A DNA stretch of 6,460 nt from an uncultured bacterium (GCA_905215405.1 CAJMQE010000140.1:1-6460); one strand, 5' to 3'. Positions 1 to 6,046 are shown, counted from the stretch's first letter. Numbers and translations: made by a program. Notes: generated from the letters alone by a model not told the origin.

Positions 1-91
1 ATAGCAGGTAAAAAGCTTTGCTGTGATGAATTTTTGCTTACAGCGAAAATAATTCGTTCATTACATAATCTTGCTATTTTAACTGCATTAT

Positions 92-221
92 GATATGATA
101 GCGTGCTATATTCTTTATAAAATTACTTATGATATGAAAGCATGCCATATTCTTTTACACATTTTTGATATGATCATGACCATTTTCTATAAATCACTTA
201 TAATCGCATGCTATATTCTTT
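92..221. repeat. Four imperfect ~25-bp operator-like repeats upstream of the MATE gene
   Basis: Related motifs of the form GATATGAtaGCrTGCyATATTCTTT lie at 92-116, 131-155, 167-190 (most diverged) and 199-221; the shared ATATTCTTT ends are spaced 39, about 35 and about 31 bp. A fainter copy may lie at 64-82. The cores are partly palindromic: ATAGCGTGCTAT at 98-109, and GCATGC at 140-145 and 206-211. The last copy covers the predicted transcription start, and the third overlaps the promoter. This is seen directly. That they bind a regulator (for example a MarR- or TetR-type protein) is inference; no such regulator gene is in the window. Confidence 0.55.
165..204 (+). promoter_or_regulatory. 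Sigma-A-type promoter(s) for the MATE gene
   Basis: TTGATA at 165-170 and TATAAA at 188-193 are separated by 17 bp, each one base from consensus. An overlapping alternative is ATGACC at 176-181, 17 bp, and TATAAT at 199-204. Transcription would start near 200 or 211, giving a short leader of roughly 35-45 nt before the ATG at 244. Both lie inside the repeat array, so a bound repressor would be expected to block them. Confidence 0.55.
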
Positions 222-243
222 TACAAATTTAGAAGGAGTTATT

Positions 244-1599
244 ATGAATACAAATCAGACACGAATGAGAACAAAACCAATATTTCCACTTCTTGTATCT
301 ATGGCACTGCCAATGATGTTTTCCATGATGATCCAGTCTCTGTATAATATAATCGACAGTATTTTCGTGGCAAAACTTGGGAGTGACGCTTTTACTGCTG
401 TATCTCTTATTTTTCCACTTCAAAATCTCGTTCTTGCCGTTGCAGTTGGATTCGGGGTCGGTGTTAATTCCTGTATTGCCATTGCAACCGGTAGTCAGGA
501 CATAAAAAGAGCGGAAAATGCCGCTATGTCAGGAATACTACTCAATATTTTACATTCCGTGCTTTTTATCCTCTTTGGAATCTTTGCGACCAGACCATTT
601 TTACAAATGTTCACGACAAATGAAGCAATTTTAAATATGGGCAGTCAGTATGGTTATATTGTTCTCTGCCTTTCATTTGGCTGTCTGATTCAGGTATGTT
701 ACGAAAAGATTTTCCAAGCACTTGGCAATATGAATATTACTATGATTGTGCTTAGCGTCGGTGCAGTGATTAATATTATTCTGGATCCCATTTTTATCTT
801 TGGTTATCTGGGATTCCCTGCCATGGGGGTTGCAGGCGCAGCAATTGCAACCGTATGCGGACAGATCAGTGGACTCTTCATCTATATATTCTACTACCAC
901 AAGAAAAAGGATTCTATTTTGCTACAAATCAGTTTAAAGGGATTCAGTCCCCGCATACAGATCATTCGGCAGCTATACACAGTCGGCATTCCATCTTCGA
1001 TCATGATTGCACTGCCATCCATTTTAATCAGTAGTCTCAATTCAATGCTGGTTAGATTTTCATCGGTTCATGTGGCAGTACTCGGTATCTATTACAAACT
1101 CCAGACCTTCATTTACCTGCCATCCGGTGGTATCGTACAGGGAATGCGTCCAATTGTAGGTTTTAATTATGGTGCCGGAGAAATGGATCGTGTAAAAAAG
1201 ACACTGGATCTAAGCCTTGTTTTCACTGCAGCCATTATGCTGGTAGGAACTTTACTGTCACTTATCATACCAGAACAGCTTCTCCTCATGTTCAATGCCA
1301 ACGAAGAAACGCTGAAAATAGGCATTCCCGCTTTAAGAATCATCAGCCTGGGATTCCTGATTTCCTCCTTTGGAGTCATCTATTCCGGTGCATTTGAAGC
1401 ACTTGGAAAAGGTCTCTCCTCGCTGATCATCAGCCTGCTCAGACAACTCGTTATCATCCTTCCGCTTTCCGGACTGCTGATTCCCTTAATAGGTCCGACC
1501 GGCGTCTGGATCACCTTACCAATTGCTGAATCAATCGCCTCCGCCATATCGATTCTTCTAATCCGCCGCACCTTAAGAAAATTAAAGCATTCAATATAA
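244..1599 (+). CDS. MATE family multidrug/cation antiporter
   Basis: Integral inner-membrane efflux protein of the MATE family (MatE domain twice, MepA/NorM/DinF-like), expected to export drugs or organic cations using a sodium or proton gradient. The 451-residue product has the usual family length and about 12 hydrophobic segments. Visible hallmarks are the N-terminal ALPMMFSMMIQSLYNIIDSIFVAKLG segment read in parts (start LPMMFSMMIQ, then YNIIDSIFV), GFGVGVNSCIAIATG in the first half, and IVQGMRPIVGFNYGAG near the middle, which is typical of this family. The C-terminus ends in a basic tail (RRTLRKLKHSI). I chose the ATG at 244 over 208 because AGAAGGAG at 231-238 stands 5 nt before it, whereas the 208 start has no ribosome site and lies inside an upstream repeat. 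It is a single-gene unit with its own promoter and terminator. The substrate cannot be told from sequence. Confidence 0.93.
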   Translation: MNTNQTRMRTKPIFPLLVSMALPMMFSMMIQSLYNIIDSIFVAKLGSDAFTAVSLIFPLQNLVLAVAVGFGVGVNSCIAIATGSQDIKRAENAAMSGILLNILHSVLFILFGIFATRPFLQMFTTNEAILNMGSQYGYIVLCLSFGCLIQVCYEKIFQALGNMNITMIVLSVGAVINIILDPIFIFGYLGFPAMGVAGAAIATVCGQISGLFIYIFYYHKKKDSILLQISLKGFSPRIQIIRQLYTVGIPSSIMIALPSILISSLNSMLVRFSSVHVAVLGIYYKLQTFIYLPSGGIVQGMRPIVGFNYGAGEMDRVKKTLDLSLVFTAAIMLVGTLLSLIIPEQLLLMFNANEETLKIGIPALRIISLGFLISSFGVIYSGAFEALGKGLSSLIISLLRQLVIILPLSGLLIPLIGPTGVWITLPIAESIASAISILLIRRTLRKLKHSI

Positions 1600-1608
1600 C
1601 ATTCCAAC

Positions 1609-1646
1609 AAAAAAGCGATAATCTCATTTCGGATTACCGCTTTTTT
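1609..1646 (+). terminator. Intrinsic terminator of the MATE gene
   Basis: GCGATAATC (1615-1623) pairs with GGATTACCGC (1631-1640) with one A/C mismatch and an eight-base loop, flanked by six A at 1609-1614 and six T at 1641-1646. The stem lies 10 nt after the MATE stop. The A and T tracts mean it could work in both directions. Confidence 0.85.
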
Positions 1647-1841
1647 ATTCTTTGCTCTCAACACCCTCTCTATCTCACCTTTCAGCTTCCAACAAAGAGC
1701 CGCTGCTATGCAGCCGGCGACAACTCATTACCCTTAACAAGCTAAGCCCTTCTATCTTACTTAATCCATCACAAGCAAACACATCGAATCCTTCAATCAA
1801 TCCAGCCTTCAGCCGCGCATCCAACCGAAAGACTGCATCCG
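1647..1841. other. Intergenic stretch without a supported gene
   Basis: About 195 bp, richer in GC than its surroundings from about 1690 onwards. An open frame on each strand crosses it: plus 1652-1846, and minus ending at the TGA at 1675-1677. Neither has a ribosome site or a product I recognise. The minus frame reads through the adjacent structured element without a stop, which may mean both belong to one repeated or decayed unit. Confidence 0.4.
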
Positions 1842-1942
1842 CATAAGGAAAACCATTGCGAGGACGCCGGTCCCAAGGCTGCGTCTTATGCAGCCTCTGG
1901 TACCGCTGCGCCGCAGCTGAGCGAGAGCGTGTTTTCCTTATG
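1842..1942. repeat. 101-bp structured element with 12-bp terminal inverted repeats (MITE/REP-like)
   Basis: CATAAGGAAAAC at 1842-1853 is the exact reverse complement of GTTTTCCTTATG at 1931-1942. Inside, 1868-1905 folds into a long hairpin: CGGT/ACCG, CCA/TGG and AGGCTGC/GCAGCCT with a seven-base loop, one mismatch and one bulge. GCTGC/GCAGC at 1905-1917 forms a second hairpin. The interior is GC-rich in an AT-rich setting. It begins 4 bp after the DUF815 stop codon. No flanking target-site duplication is evident. The shape fits a small non-autonomous repeat or a structured 3' RNA end; copies elsewhere in the genome would be needed to call it mobile. Confidence 0.6.
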
Positions 1943-1946
1943 TTGA

Positions 1947-3329
1947 TCAGTCTTTTTCTCTGCCGCTCATATAATTAATAAACTGCTGCGCCGTTCTTCC
2001 AGAAATACCACCATGGCTCAGCTCCCATTTGTTAGCTTCTGCACGTAACACATCCTCTGTGTATTTTAAATGCATACGCTTTGCCAGCTCTATTACAATT
2101 TCAAAATACTCTTTCTGTGATGGTTTCGAGTAATTGATCGTACATCCAAATCTATTTACCAATGAAAGTTTCTCTTCCATTGTATCAGAACGATGCATTC
2201 CTTCATTGCTCTCCATATCATTTCTGTCATTCCATGTTTCTTTGATCAGATGTCTTCTATTTGAAGTTGCATAGATTAGGATATTATCAGGCTTCGTTTC
2301 AACGCCACCCTCAATAACTGCTTTCAGGAATTTATACTCAATTTCAAATTCTTCAAAAGAAAGATCATCCATATAGATGATAAAACGATAATTTCTGTTT
2401 TTGATCTTGGCGATAACATTGGACAGATCTTTGAACTGATGCTTGTAAATTTCAATCATACGAAGACCCTGATCGTAATATTCATTGACAATTGCCTTAA
2501 TACTAGTTGATTTACCAGTACCACTATCACCAAATAACAGCGCATTATTTGCTTTTCTGCCCTGAACAAAGTTTTCTGTATTTTCAACAAGCTTCTTTTT
2601 CTGAATTTCATACCCAATCAAATCATCCAACATTACTTTATCCATATTATTAATTGGAACAAATGCGATATCATTTTCGCCTTTTTCTGCGATACGAAAT
2701 GCTTTGTTCAGACCGAACATACCAACACCATATGCTTTATAAAATTCTGTCACACCATCAAAAAATTCATTTTCATCCTTGGCCTTTTCCAGTTTCTCAC
2801 TTAGTGCCTGTACTTTTTCGCTGACATTTTTATTGTACATCAGCTCTTTCTTTACAATTGCCTTATAATTTGAGATCTTAGAAAAGCAGTCAATTCCAAG
2901 TGCCTGTTCGATTTCTGTAAAATCATATTCAAATAATCTTTTAAATACCGCAAAATCATTTCTTGCAAATGTATTAACACTTCCATTATTCGCTCCAACC
3001 TTTTCACATGTGATACTAAAAGGATTTTCATTTGTGATCAGTAAAAATGTCAGATAGTTATGCCATAGATTCTTATCAAAGCCATAATCAGTTGCTACAA
3101 CGAGCAATTTCTTGATCTGTGCATAAATATTTTTAATCAGTTCTGCATTGGTTGCTTCCTGATTTTCAAACTTTCTAAAGATTTCTCCTAACTGAAAAAG
3201 GATGCTATCCTCTTCCAAATCTCCATAAATAATTAATTTTGCAATATCCTTATACATTGTTTTTTCCAGTCCTTTCGAATTTTTCTTCGCCAGTCTATCA
3301 TATAGTACGTAATCATTGCTTTCATTCAT
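1947..3329 (-). CDS. DUF815-family AAA+ ATPase
   Basis: A 460-residue cytoplasmic P-loop ATPase of the DUF815 family (PF05673), whose cellular role is not established. Residues 1-230 form the long N-terminal part seen in Firmicute members, with a charged helical stretch at about 168-190. The AAA core follows: Walker A GDSGTGKS at 267-274, Walker B FIIYMDD at 316-322, sensor 1 ATSN at 354-357, then the family hallmark HRSDTMEEKLSLVNRFG at 379-395, whose arginine may serve as a finger, and a sensor-2-like SGRTAQQF at 443-450. All nucleotide-binding residues look intact. It stands alone, with its own promoter (3421-3448) and a structured repeat just after the stop. The ATG at 3329 has no visible Shine-Dalgarno sequence, and the same frame stays open for 26 codons upstream to a TAG at 3408-3410, so the true start is uncertain. 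Confidence 0.9.
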   Translation of the reverse strand: MNESNDYVLYDRLAKKNSKGLEKTMYKDIAKLIIYGDLEEDSILFQLGEIFRKFENQEATNAELIKNIYAQIKKLLVVATDYGFDKNLWHNYLTFLLITNENPFSITCEKVGANNGSVNTFARNDFAVFKRLFEYDFTEIEQALGIDCFSKISNYKAIVKKELMYNKNVSEKVQALSEKLEKAKDENEFFDGVTEFYKAYGVGMFGLNKAFRIAEKGENDIAFVPINNMDKVMLDDLIGYEIQKKKLVENTENFVQGRKANNALLFGDSGTGKSTSIKAIVNEYYDQGLRMIEIYKHQFKDLSNVIAKIKNRNYRFIIYMDDLSFEEFEIEYKFLKAVIEGGVETKPDNILIYATSNRRHLIKETWNDRNDMESNEGMHRSDTMEEKLSLVNRFGCTINYSKPSQKEYFEIVIELAKRMHLKYTEDVLRAEANKWELSHGGISGRTAQQFINYMSGREKD

Positions 3330-3420
3330 GTAGAATGTGGTATTATGAATTACTTTTACTTCATTTTTGAAGCCCTCACAAAAGTAAATACCAACTATAT
3401 TGCTCTTCTACATTAATACT

Positions 3421-3448
3421 ATAATATAACAAAGTAAATATTTGTCAA
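3421..3448 (-). promoter_or_regulatory. Promoter of the DUF815 ATPase gene
   Basis: On the minus strand TTGACA (3448-3443) is followed after 16 bp by TATTAT (3426-3421). Transcription would begin near 3414, giving about 85 nt of leader to the ATG at 3329. It sits just beyond the terminator of the preceding unit, which supports an independent transcript. Confidence 0.7.
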
Positions 3449-3459
3449 TAAATGGGAAT

Positions 3460-3492
3460 AAAAAAATGCAGCTGGCTCTTACACCAACTGCA
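3460..3492 (-). terminator. Intrinsic terminator of the small unit upstream
   Basis: Read on the minus strand, TGCAGTTGG (3492-3484) pairs with CCAGCTGCA (3475-3467) as nine base pairs, including one G-U, with an eight-base loop, followed directly by seven T (3466-3460). On the plus strand the tail is missing, so it serves transcription leftwards from about 3880. Confidence 0.85.
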
Positions 3493-3564
3493 AATTATTC
3501 TCCCGCTTTACAGAGTATAAACAACAGCGTATTACTTTTGCGCACCACATCTGTTCACTCTGTT

Positions 3565-3669
3565 TTAACTCCTTAAACTCCCTTTACAATCCTCCATATT
3601 TACCGGAGTATCACATCTTCTGCCTTCCCCAACAGAAATCGTGATTACCTTCTCATTAAAACCGTAACA
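3565..3669 (-). pseudogene. Open-frame remnant downstream of the small ORF
   Basis: This minus-strand frame has no start codon but reads like protein (it includes NEKVITISVGEG and CDTPVNMEDCKGSL) and ends in TAA at 3565-3567. A third frame at 3645-3743 reads FGVHTFIFVFVKGRINVTVL. Joined with the frame of the small ORF at 3656-3826, they suggest one gene of about 100 codons broken by two frameshifts. That joining is my inference; I do not recognise the family, and chance open frames cannot be excluded. Confidence 0.25.
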
Positions 3670-3826
3670 TTAATCCGCCCTTTAACAAAAACAAATATGA
3701 ATGTATGAACTCCGAAACCGCATTCTCCGAAGCAATACTCTTTCTACAAAGCTCTCCCGTTCTCTGTAGACATACAGACATATCCAGATCTGAAATACTA
3801 ATCCATGAATCTGAAAATTCTTTCAC
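3656..3826 (-). CDS. Small hypothetical protein, possibly the 5' part of a frameshifted gene
   Basis: A 56-codon frame starting at GTG (3826-3824) and ending at TAA (3656-3658). I chose the GTG because GGAGG stands at 3840-3836, nine bases before it. An ATG further up at 3877 lies only eight bases beyond the -10 box and would have to be leaderless. The product begins VKEFSDSWIS and continues to a hydrophobic IHSYLFLLKG end; it has three isoleucine/serine-rich turns and no motif I can name. It sits in its own transcription unit between a TATAAT promoter and a strong terminator at 3460-3492. Coding-looking segments in the other two minus frames follow (3645-3743 and 3565-3669), so it may be the head of a decayed gene. 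Function unknown. Confidence 0.4.
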   Translation of the reverse strand: MKEFSDSWISISDLDMSVCLQRTGELCRKSIASENAVSEFIHSYLFLLKGGLMLRF

Positions 3827-3884
3827 CTCAATCACCCTCCAGTTACAAAATACTATTCCGACATCTTTCAATGTCATTATATAT

Positions 3885-3914
3885 ATTATACATGATAATG
3901 TTATATAAATGCAA
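3885..3914 (-). promoter_or_regulatory. Promoter of the small unit, with operator-like inverted repeat
   Basis: On the minus strand TATAAT (3890-3885) is preceded after 18 bp by a weak TTGCAT (3914-3909). Inverted repeats overlap the -10: ATTAT/ATAAT around 3885-3899 and CATTAT (3875-3880)/ATAATG (3895-3900). The -10 is perfect; the -35 matches only three bases. The inverted repeats could be an operator, but in such AT-rich DNA they could be chance. Confidence 0.45.
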
Positions 3915-3988
3915 TACTTTTGTCATATTTTTCCATATTTTTGTATGTTGAGCTAAACATTGCAATATAATATTTCTTATCTGTCCAA

Positions 3989-4246
3989 TTATTTCTTTTT
4001 TCCTAACATCATTACTGCATCCATATGTTTCATCACATAATCATATCCTTTGCCCATGTGTGGAATTATACAGTTCTCACAACTTTTAATACCATTTTCC
4101 AGGTAGAGAAAGTTTCCTCCACATCGATCGCCCAATGCGTACAGCGGACAATAACAAAACAGACAGTTAAACTCCTGTTTGTTCTGACATGCATGGCAGG
4201 GAAAGAATTCGCATTCTGTATTCTGGTGAAATTTATAATGTTCCAT
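3989..4246 (-). CDS. Cysteine-rich small-domain metal-binding protein
   Basis: An 85-residue cytoplasmic protein with nine cysteines (12, 17, 20, 28, 31, 33, 42, 56, 59) and five histidines. The pairs ECEFFPCHAC, NCLFCYCPLY, DRCGG and KSCENC match the cysteine-rich small domain (PF04071, 'zf-like'), a presumed zinc or iron-sulfur binding module with no settled function. Length is normal for a stand-alone member. The start is supported by AGGAGG at about 4263-4258, eleven bases before the ATG, a slightly long spacing. It follows thiC by 104 bp in the same direction with no terminator between, so it may be cotranscribed and hence TPP-controlled. A weak promoter of its own (TTGCGG 4341-4336, 17 bp, TTTAAT 4318-4313) is also possible. 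A role with ThiC's iron-sulfur cluster is only a guess from position. No hairpin terminator is visible after its stop. Confidence 0.85.
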   Translation of the reverse strand: MEHYKFHQNTECEFFPCHACQNKQEFNCLFCYCPLYALGDRCGGNFLYLENGIKSCENCIIPHMGKGYDYVMKHMDAVMMLGKKK

Positions 4247-4350
4247 TGATCAGATTTCCTCCTGTCTGGCAGTATACCTGTCATTTGTTACAATACAATA
4301 CTGCTATCAGGTATTAAATCACGTTTTTTCATTAACCGCAACCCACAAAC

Positions 4351-5664
4351 TTATAATTCACTACAAAATTCTACTTTTTTACCTTCCAATATCATATTTG
4401 TTGTACGTACTGCACACATTTTACCGCACATTGAACATGAATGTCTGTCTTTTGGTGGTACAGATTCGAAATAAGTCTTTGCCTTTTTTCCATCTGCAGC
4501 AATTTTGAACATTTCATCCCAATCCAGTTTGTGACGTGCTTCTGCCATCTCATTGTCTCTATCCATCGCATGCGGTAGTTTCTTTGTAATGTCAGCTGCA
4601 TGTGCTGCAATTTTCGTAGCCATAATTCCTTCCTTGACATCATTGATATCCGGAAGTCTTAAATGTTCTGCAGGTGTCACATAGCACAAAAAGTCCGCTC
4701 CACTTGCTGCTGCAATTGCGCCACCAATTGCTGATGTAATATGATCATATCCTGGAAAGATATCTGTTACGAGTGGTCCTAATACATAAAATGGTGCATT
4801 ATGACAGATTCTCTTCTGCATCTTCATATTCGCGGCAATTTCATCCATTGCCATATGTCCAGGACCTTCTACCATGACCTGTACATCTTTCTGCCATGCC
4901 CGTTCTGTCAGATATCCAAGTTCAATAAGCTCTGCAATTTGTCCTGCATCCGAACTGTCATCAAGACAACCTGGTCTGAGTGCATCTCCAAGACTGATTG
5001 TAACATCATATTCTCTTAAAATAGCAAGCACATCATCATAATATTCAAAGAATGGATTTTCATTACCAGTCATCTCCATCCATGCAAAAAGCAGGGAACC
5101 GCCTCTTGATACAATATTCATTCTCCTTTTGTCACGTTTTAAAGCTTCTACACTTCTTTTGTTCAGGCCAGCGTGGATCGTCATAAAATCAACGCCCTCC
5201 TTTGCATGTGCCTCAACAACTTTCAAGAAATCCTGTGCTTTGATCTCCAGAAGATCTTTTTCGAGATATCCGATTGCATCATACATTGGCACGGTTCCAA
5301 TCATAGCTGGGGACATTTCAACAAGTTCCTGTCTGAACTTATTTGTCTTGCCATAATTACTCAGATCCATAATTGCCTCTGCGCCATAATCAATAGCCAT
5401 TTTGACTTTTTCAAATTCCATATCGTAATTCTTACAGTCGCCTGAAATACCGAGATTGACATTAATCTTAGTTTTCATGCCCTTTCCAACGCCCTCTGCT
5501 GACAATGATTTGTGTCTGACATTTGCGGGAATTACAACCTCCCCCTTTGCAATCAGTTCTCTCAGTGTTTCCTCTTCCATAAATTCTTTCTGGGCGACGA
5601 CTTTCATTTCTGGTGTAATGATGCCTTTTCTGGCAGCTTCCATCTGTGTTTTGTAGTCTCTCAT
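4351..5664 (-). CDS. thiC: Phosphomethylpyrimidine synthase ThiC (radical SAM)
   Basis: ThiC rearranges 5-aminoimidazole ribotide to 4-amino-5-hydroxymethyl-2-methylpyrimidine phosphate, the pyrimidine half of thiamin, using S-adenosylmethionine and a 4Fe-4S cluster in the cytoplasm. The 437-residue product is full length for the short clostridial/archaeal form. Hallmarks: IPANVRHKSLSAEGVG (45-60), SRGGSLLFAWM (186-196), SLGDALRPGC (224-233), VEGPGHMAMDEI (265-276), GPLVTDIFPGYDHITSAIGG (296-315) and LCYVTPAEHLRLP (326-338). The C-terminal cluster cysteines are 410, 413 and 417, spaced CX2CX3C, one residue shorter than the CX2CX4C of the Caulobacter enzyme. The ATG has AAAGGA about seven bases upstream. 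A TPP riboswitch, terminator and perfect promoter precede it. The paralogue BzaF (hydroxybenzimidazole synthase) is the main alternative, but a TPP rather than a cobalamin riboswitch argues for ThiC. Confidence 0.95.
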   Translation of the reverse strand: MRDYKTQMEAARKGIITPEMKVVAQKEFMEEETLRELIAKGEVVIPANVRHKSLSAEGVGKGMKTKINVNLGISGDCKNYDMEFEKVKMAIDYGAEAIMDLSNYGKTNKFRQELVEMSPAMIGTVPMYDAIGYLEKDLLEIKAQDFLKVVEAHAKEGVDFMTIHAGLNKRSVEALKRDKRRMNIVSRGGSLLFAWMEMTGNENPFFEYYDDVLAILREYDVTISLGDALRPGCLDDSSDAGQIAELIELGYLTERAWQKDVQVMVEGPGHMAMDEIAANMKMQKRICHNAPFYVLGPLVTDIFPGYDHITSAIGGAIAAASGADFLCYVTPAEHLRLPDINDVKEGIMATKIAAHAADITKKLPHAMDRDNEMAEARHKLDWDEMFKIAADGKKAKTYFESVPPKDRHSCSMCGKMCAVRTTNMILEGKKVEFCSEL

Positions 5665-5774
5665 ATTGTGTTCCTTTCCTTATGTAATGCGCTATCTCCA
5701 CATATCTCTATCCATGTGGCTTCTGACATCATAAAATTAAGTTTAACAACAATTATGCTCAGTGAAGCGATCAT
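5661..5774 (-). CDS. Possible 37-residue leader ORF overlapping the thiC start
   Basis: The frame begins ATG (5774-5772), with AAAGG at 5786-5782 seven bases upstream, and ends in a TGA that overlaps the thiC ATG as ATGA. The product starts with a hydrophobic run (MIASLSIIVVKLNF) and ends polar (ALHKERNTI). The spacing and overlap are those expected for translational coupling. No family is recognised, and the length is short enough for chance, so this is tentative. Confidence 0.35.
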   Translation of the reverse strand: MIASLSIIVVKLNFMMSEATWIEICGDSALHKERNTI

Positions 5775-5784
5775 GTGACAACCT

Positions 5785-5874
5785 TTACATTTCCCTTTCA
5801 GAAGATATTTCTTCGTACTGATACCATCTTTTACATATTTCCCATTTCAGATAGAACAGATTAATTCTTTGCAT
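5785..5874 (-). CDS. Possible 29-residue ORF after the riboswitch terminator
   Basis: ATG at 5874-5872 directly follows the T tract of the terminator, and a GGAG within the terminator's 3' arm stands about 11 bases upstream. The frame ends at TAA (5787-5785), ten bases before the next tiny ORF. The product is rich in aromatic and charged residues (LFYLKWEICKRWYQYEE). If real, it would be readable only on transcripts that pass the terminator. Chance is a fair alternative. Confidence 0.2.
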   Translation of the reverse strand: MQRINLFYLKWEICKRWYQYEEISSEREM

Positions 5875-5901
5875 TAAAAAAAGCTCTCCAAAAGGAAAGC
5901 T
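5875..5901 (-). terminator. Riboswitch-controlled intrinsic terminator upstream of thiC
   Basis: On the minus strand AGCTTTCC (5901-5894) pairs with GGAGAGCT (5889-5882) as eight pairs, including one G-U, with a TTTT loop, followed by seven T (5881-5875). The 5' arm AGCTTTCC is also complementary to the end of the TPP aptamer, so this is the expression platform's off state. Confidence 0.9.
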
Positions 5902-5955
5902 GTAAATTCAATCATTTATACATTTTGTAAATAGCTGGTCAGCTAAACTGCCCCT

Positions 5956-6046
5956 ATTTACTGTCACTTCCCTACGCCGGTATTAACCGTCAGGTTCAAA
6001 GGGTCAGGTTCTACCTTCTCAACTCGCATGAGTCCCCCCGCAAATC
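5956..6046 (-). promoter_or_regulatory. TPP riboswitch (THI element)
   Basis: The minus strand carries the THI-box signature: GGGGGACTC with a short ATGC loop closed by GAGTTGAGA (the CUGAGA region), then ACCCTTTGAACCTGA-type sequence (here CCCTTTGAACCTGA at about 6003-5990), GGTTAATACCGG (the two-stem pyrophosphate side) and GCGTAGGGAAG (5977-5967). P1 can close through TTGC/GTGA with G-U pairs. It binds thiamin pyrophosphate and controls thiC 300 nt downstream. The edges given are approximate; the antiterminator arm GTAAAT at 5961-5956 is included. Confidence 0.95.

Noticed and set aside
17..48. Possible hairpin TTTGCTGT/ACAGCGAAA near the left edge
   Set aside because: Fifteen-base loop, a bulge and no T tract; too weak to call a terminator of an upstream gene.
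92..221. CRISPR array for the repeated leader motif
   Set aside because: The repeats are imperfect, spacing shrinks from 39 to about 31 bp, and the intervening DNA is only 10-15 bp of AT-rich filler; no cas gene is present.
1652..1846. Plus-strand 64-codon open frame after the MATE terminator
   Set aside because: No ribosome site, serine/asparagine-rich non-descript product, begins immediately after a terminator and runs into the structured element.
4025..4284. Open frames on both strands overlapping the Cys-rich gene
   Set aside because: They are other-frame readings of a gene with clear domain features and a good ribosome site.
4278..4327. 14-codon ORF (MKKRDLIPDSSIVL) between thiC and the Cys-rich gene
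   Set aside because: Too short, no ribosome site, and it overlaps the possible promoter and inverted repeats.
4351..5664. BzaF (anaerobic hydroxybenzimidazole synthase) instead of ThiC
   Set aside because: The gene is controlled by a TPP riboswitch and no cobalamin genes or cobalamin riboswitch are nearby; kept only as an alternative.
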